A stretch of 5,754 nucleotides of DNA from Pseudomonadota bacterium (lineage in GTDB: Bacteria; Pseudomonadota; Alphaproteobacteria; Caulobacterales; Caulobacteraceae), in assembly GCA_023433585.1 (NCBI GenBank), contig JAEZCL010000004.1, positions 1-5,754 of the forward strand, read 5' to 3'. A program made the translations under genes and the position numbers. Positions 5,133-5,754 of the stretch are shown here, in pieces. Positions within the stretch are counted from its first letter, which is position 1. Every line of letters begins with the position of its first letter. The notes beneath the pieces are model-generated. The model made no database searches. It saw only the letters and a program-made list of their open reading frames with translations, and was not told the origin of the DNA.

Positions 5133-5236
5133 GTGTAGGAGCCCACTCGAGCTGTCCGGCCGTCAGCCGCCTGACCTGCTGGGGGAGAGGTAGGTAAGAC
5201 GTCGCTCGTCTCACCTGCCTGTCCGAATCCTCAGCG
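5133..5236 (+). repeat. 104-bp structured repeat element, copy 6 (full length)
   Basis: Head GTGTAGGAGC, TGTCCGG at 5153-5159, TGACCT at 5172-5177 and tail CTGTCCGAATCCTCAGCG ending at 5236. The hairpin arms 5184-5201 and 5207-5224 pair at 16 of 18 positions (one G-T, two mismatches at 55/89 and 64/80) around the loop TCGCT. It separates the histidine phosphatase gene start from the RCC1-repeat gene. Both neighbours read away from it, so it cannot be a terminator for either. Confidence 0.9.
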
Positions 5237-5404
5237 ATCGCTACTGACGGAACCGGAATCGGCATCACGCGGCCGACGTCCTGCGGTCGGTCCGCCGGCG
5301 GCACGAGTGGTGCGTTGACCGATTGAGCTCGCCACTGATCGCGGTCGGGCCCCGACTCGCTGCAGAGCGCCGGCATCCACTGCGTGCCGAGTTGGAGCGC
5401 GCTC
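5237..5404. other. Upstream region of the RCC1-repeat gene
   Basis: This stretch after element copy 6 has no convincing gene. The frame of the downstream gene is open back to a TGA at 5336-5338. A TTGACC at 5314-5319 could be a -35 box, but no good -10 follows at 16-18 nt. GGAG at 5394-5397, 7 nt before ATG 5405, is a good ribosome binding site and decides the start of the next gene. Confidence 0.4.
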
Positions 5405-5754
5405 ATGACGCTGCGTGTCGTGGTCGGCGGTCAAGGCGAACTGCGGGACGGCCGGGTGGTCCAGTGGGAGACTGCGCTTCGAGCCCGGGAGGTGATCGTG
5501 GTTGCAATGCTTCGACCGTCGCTAGTGGCGTGCGGGCGACGGCACTCCCTGGGTGTGCTGTCTGACGGCTCGGTGGCCGCCGCTGGCGACGGCGCCGCTG
5601 GCGAGTGCGACGTCGCAGGGTGGCGTGACGTCACCGCCGTCGCTGCCGGGAATGTCCACCCGGCGCGGAACACCGGGAGGTCACACTCGCTGGGGCTGCG
5701 CGCGGACGGGACGGTGCTGTCGACCGGCTGGGACGCGGACGGCCAGTGCCAGGT
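5405..5754 (+). CDS. RCC1-repeat (beta-propeller) protein, 5' part
   Basis: An open frame begins at ATG 5405 behind GGAG and runs off the right edge (116 full codons visible). From residue 42 it shows RCC1-type repeats. The first is ACGRRHSLGVLSDGSVAAAG, then GECDVAGWRDVTAVAAGN. The second begins GRSHSLGLRADGTVLSTGWD and continues with ADGQCQ. The alternating HSLGL..DGTV..G.N..GQC.V..W..V.AVAAG pattern is the bacterial form of the regulator-of-chromosome-condensation repeat, which forms a seven-bladed propeller used for protein contact. The first 35 residues lack the repeat. No signal peptide is evident. The partner is unknown, and a full protein of this type is usually 300-400 residues, so most of it lies outside. 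The frame is open from 5339, but the ribosome binding site supports 5405. Confidence 0.78.
   Translation, partial: MTLRVVVGGQGELRDGRVVQWETALRAREVIVVAMLRPSLVACGRRHSLGVLSDGSVAAAGDGAAGECDVAGWRDVTAVAAGNVHPARNTGRSHSLGLRADGTVLSTGWDADGQCQ

Noticed and set aside
236..5236. Canonical integron attC sites
   Set aside because: Neither the RYYYAAC nor the GTTRRRY box is present at the element ends, and no integron integrase is in the window. The comparison is kept only as an analogy of layout.
236..5236. CRISPR array
   Set aside because: Repeats of 104 bp with gene-sized, unequal spacing and diverged sequence do not fit CRISPR repeats and spacers.
5314..5343. Sigma-70-type promoter for the RCC1-repeat gene from TTGACC
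   Set aside because: No acceptable -10 hexamer is found 16-18 nt downstream, so only the -35-like box is visible.
4870..5406. 178-residue minus-strand ORF covering element copy 6
   Set aside because: It lacks motifs, crosses an element copy and overlaps the start of the histidine phosphatase gene in another frame. It is a GC-rich shadow.

Overview
This is a very GC-rich stretch with G/C-dominated third codon positions and GTG as well as ATG starts. It looks like an accessory region of a high-GC actinobacterium, and a Micrococcales-type chromosome would fit. I cannot name the species. The genes are short, unrelated to each other, on both strands, and mixed with broken gene ends, so this is not an operon.

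The main feature is a repeated, structured element of 104 bp. It occurs as four clear full-length copies (236-339, 2031-2134, 4282-4385, 5133-5236), two diverged or end-damaged copies (1685-1788, 3993-4096) and two truncated heads (1665-1684, 3284-3309). All are in the same orientation. The six long copies align to each other without a single gap. Shared blocks are TGTAGGA near the left end, TGTCCGG at 21-27, TGACCT at 40-45, a long hairpin at 52-92 (18-bp arms, 5-nt loop), and CTGTCCGAATCCTCAG near the right end. Compensatory changes in the arms keep the fold. The copies lie between genes, never inside an intact one, so the window reads as a chain of one-gene modules separated by the element. 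This resembles an integron cassette array in layout, but the canonical integron core sites are not visible.

Layout from left to right: frameshifted end of an unknown gene (1-165); element; C-terminal relic of an AAA+ ATPase with a winged-helix end (minus strand), whose upstream side runs into a GrpB-family nucleotidyltransferase gene (636-1184, plus); decayed minus-strand gene of unknown function (1224-1660); double element head plus a damaged copy; 5' end of a TnsA-like transposase gene with an adjoining Tn7-like transposon end (three 19-bp repeats and a CCCACA terminus at 2030), which abuts the next element copy; HAD-family hydrolase (2597-3268) with an in-frame coding-like extension upstream; truncated element head; small HEAT-repeat protein (3459-3965); diverged element; small minus-strand ORF (4071-4295) that starts in one element and stops in another; element; histidine phosphatase (4380-5015, minus) whose stop codon lies in the element; element; start of an RCC1-repeat protein (5405 onward, running off the right edge).

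No shared pathway links these genes. What they have in common is their position between copies of the element. The likely reading is an acquisition and shuffling zone, with intact single-gene cargo beside debris of older insertions. The recombinase or other enzyme acting on the element is not in the window.
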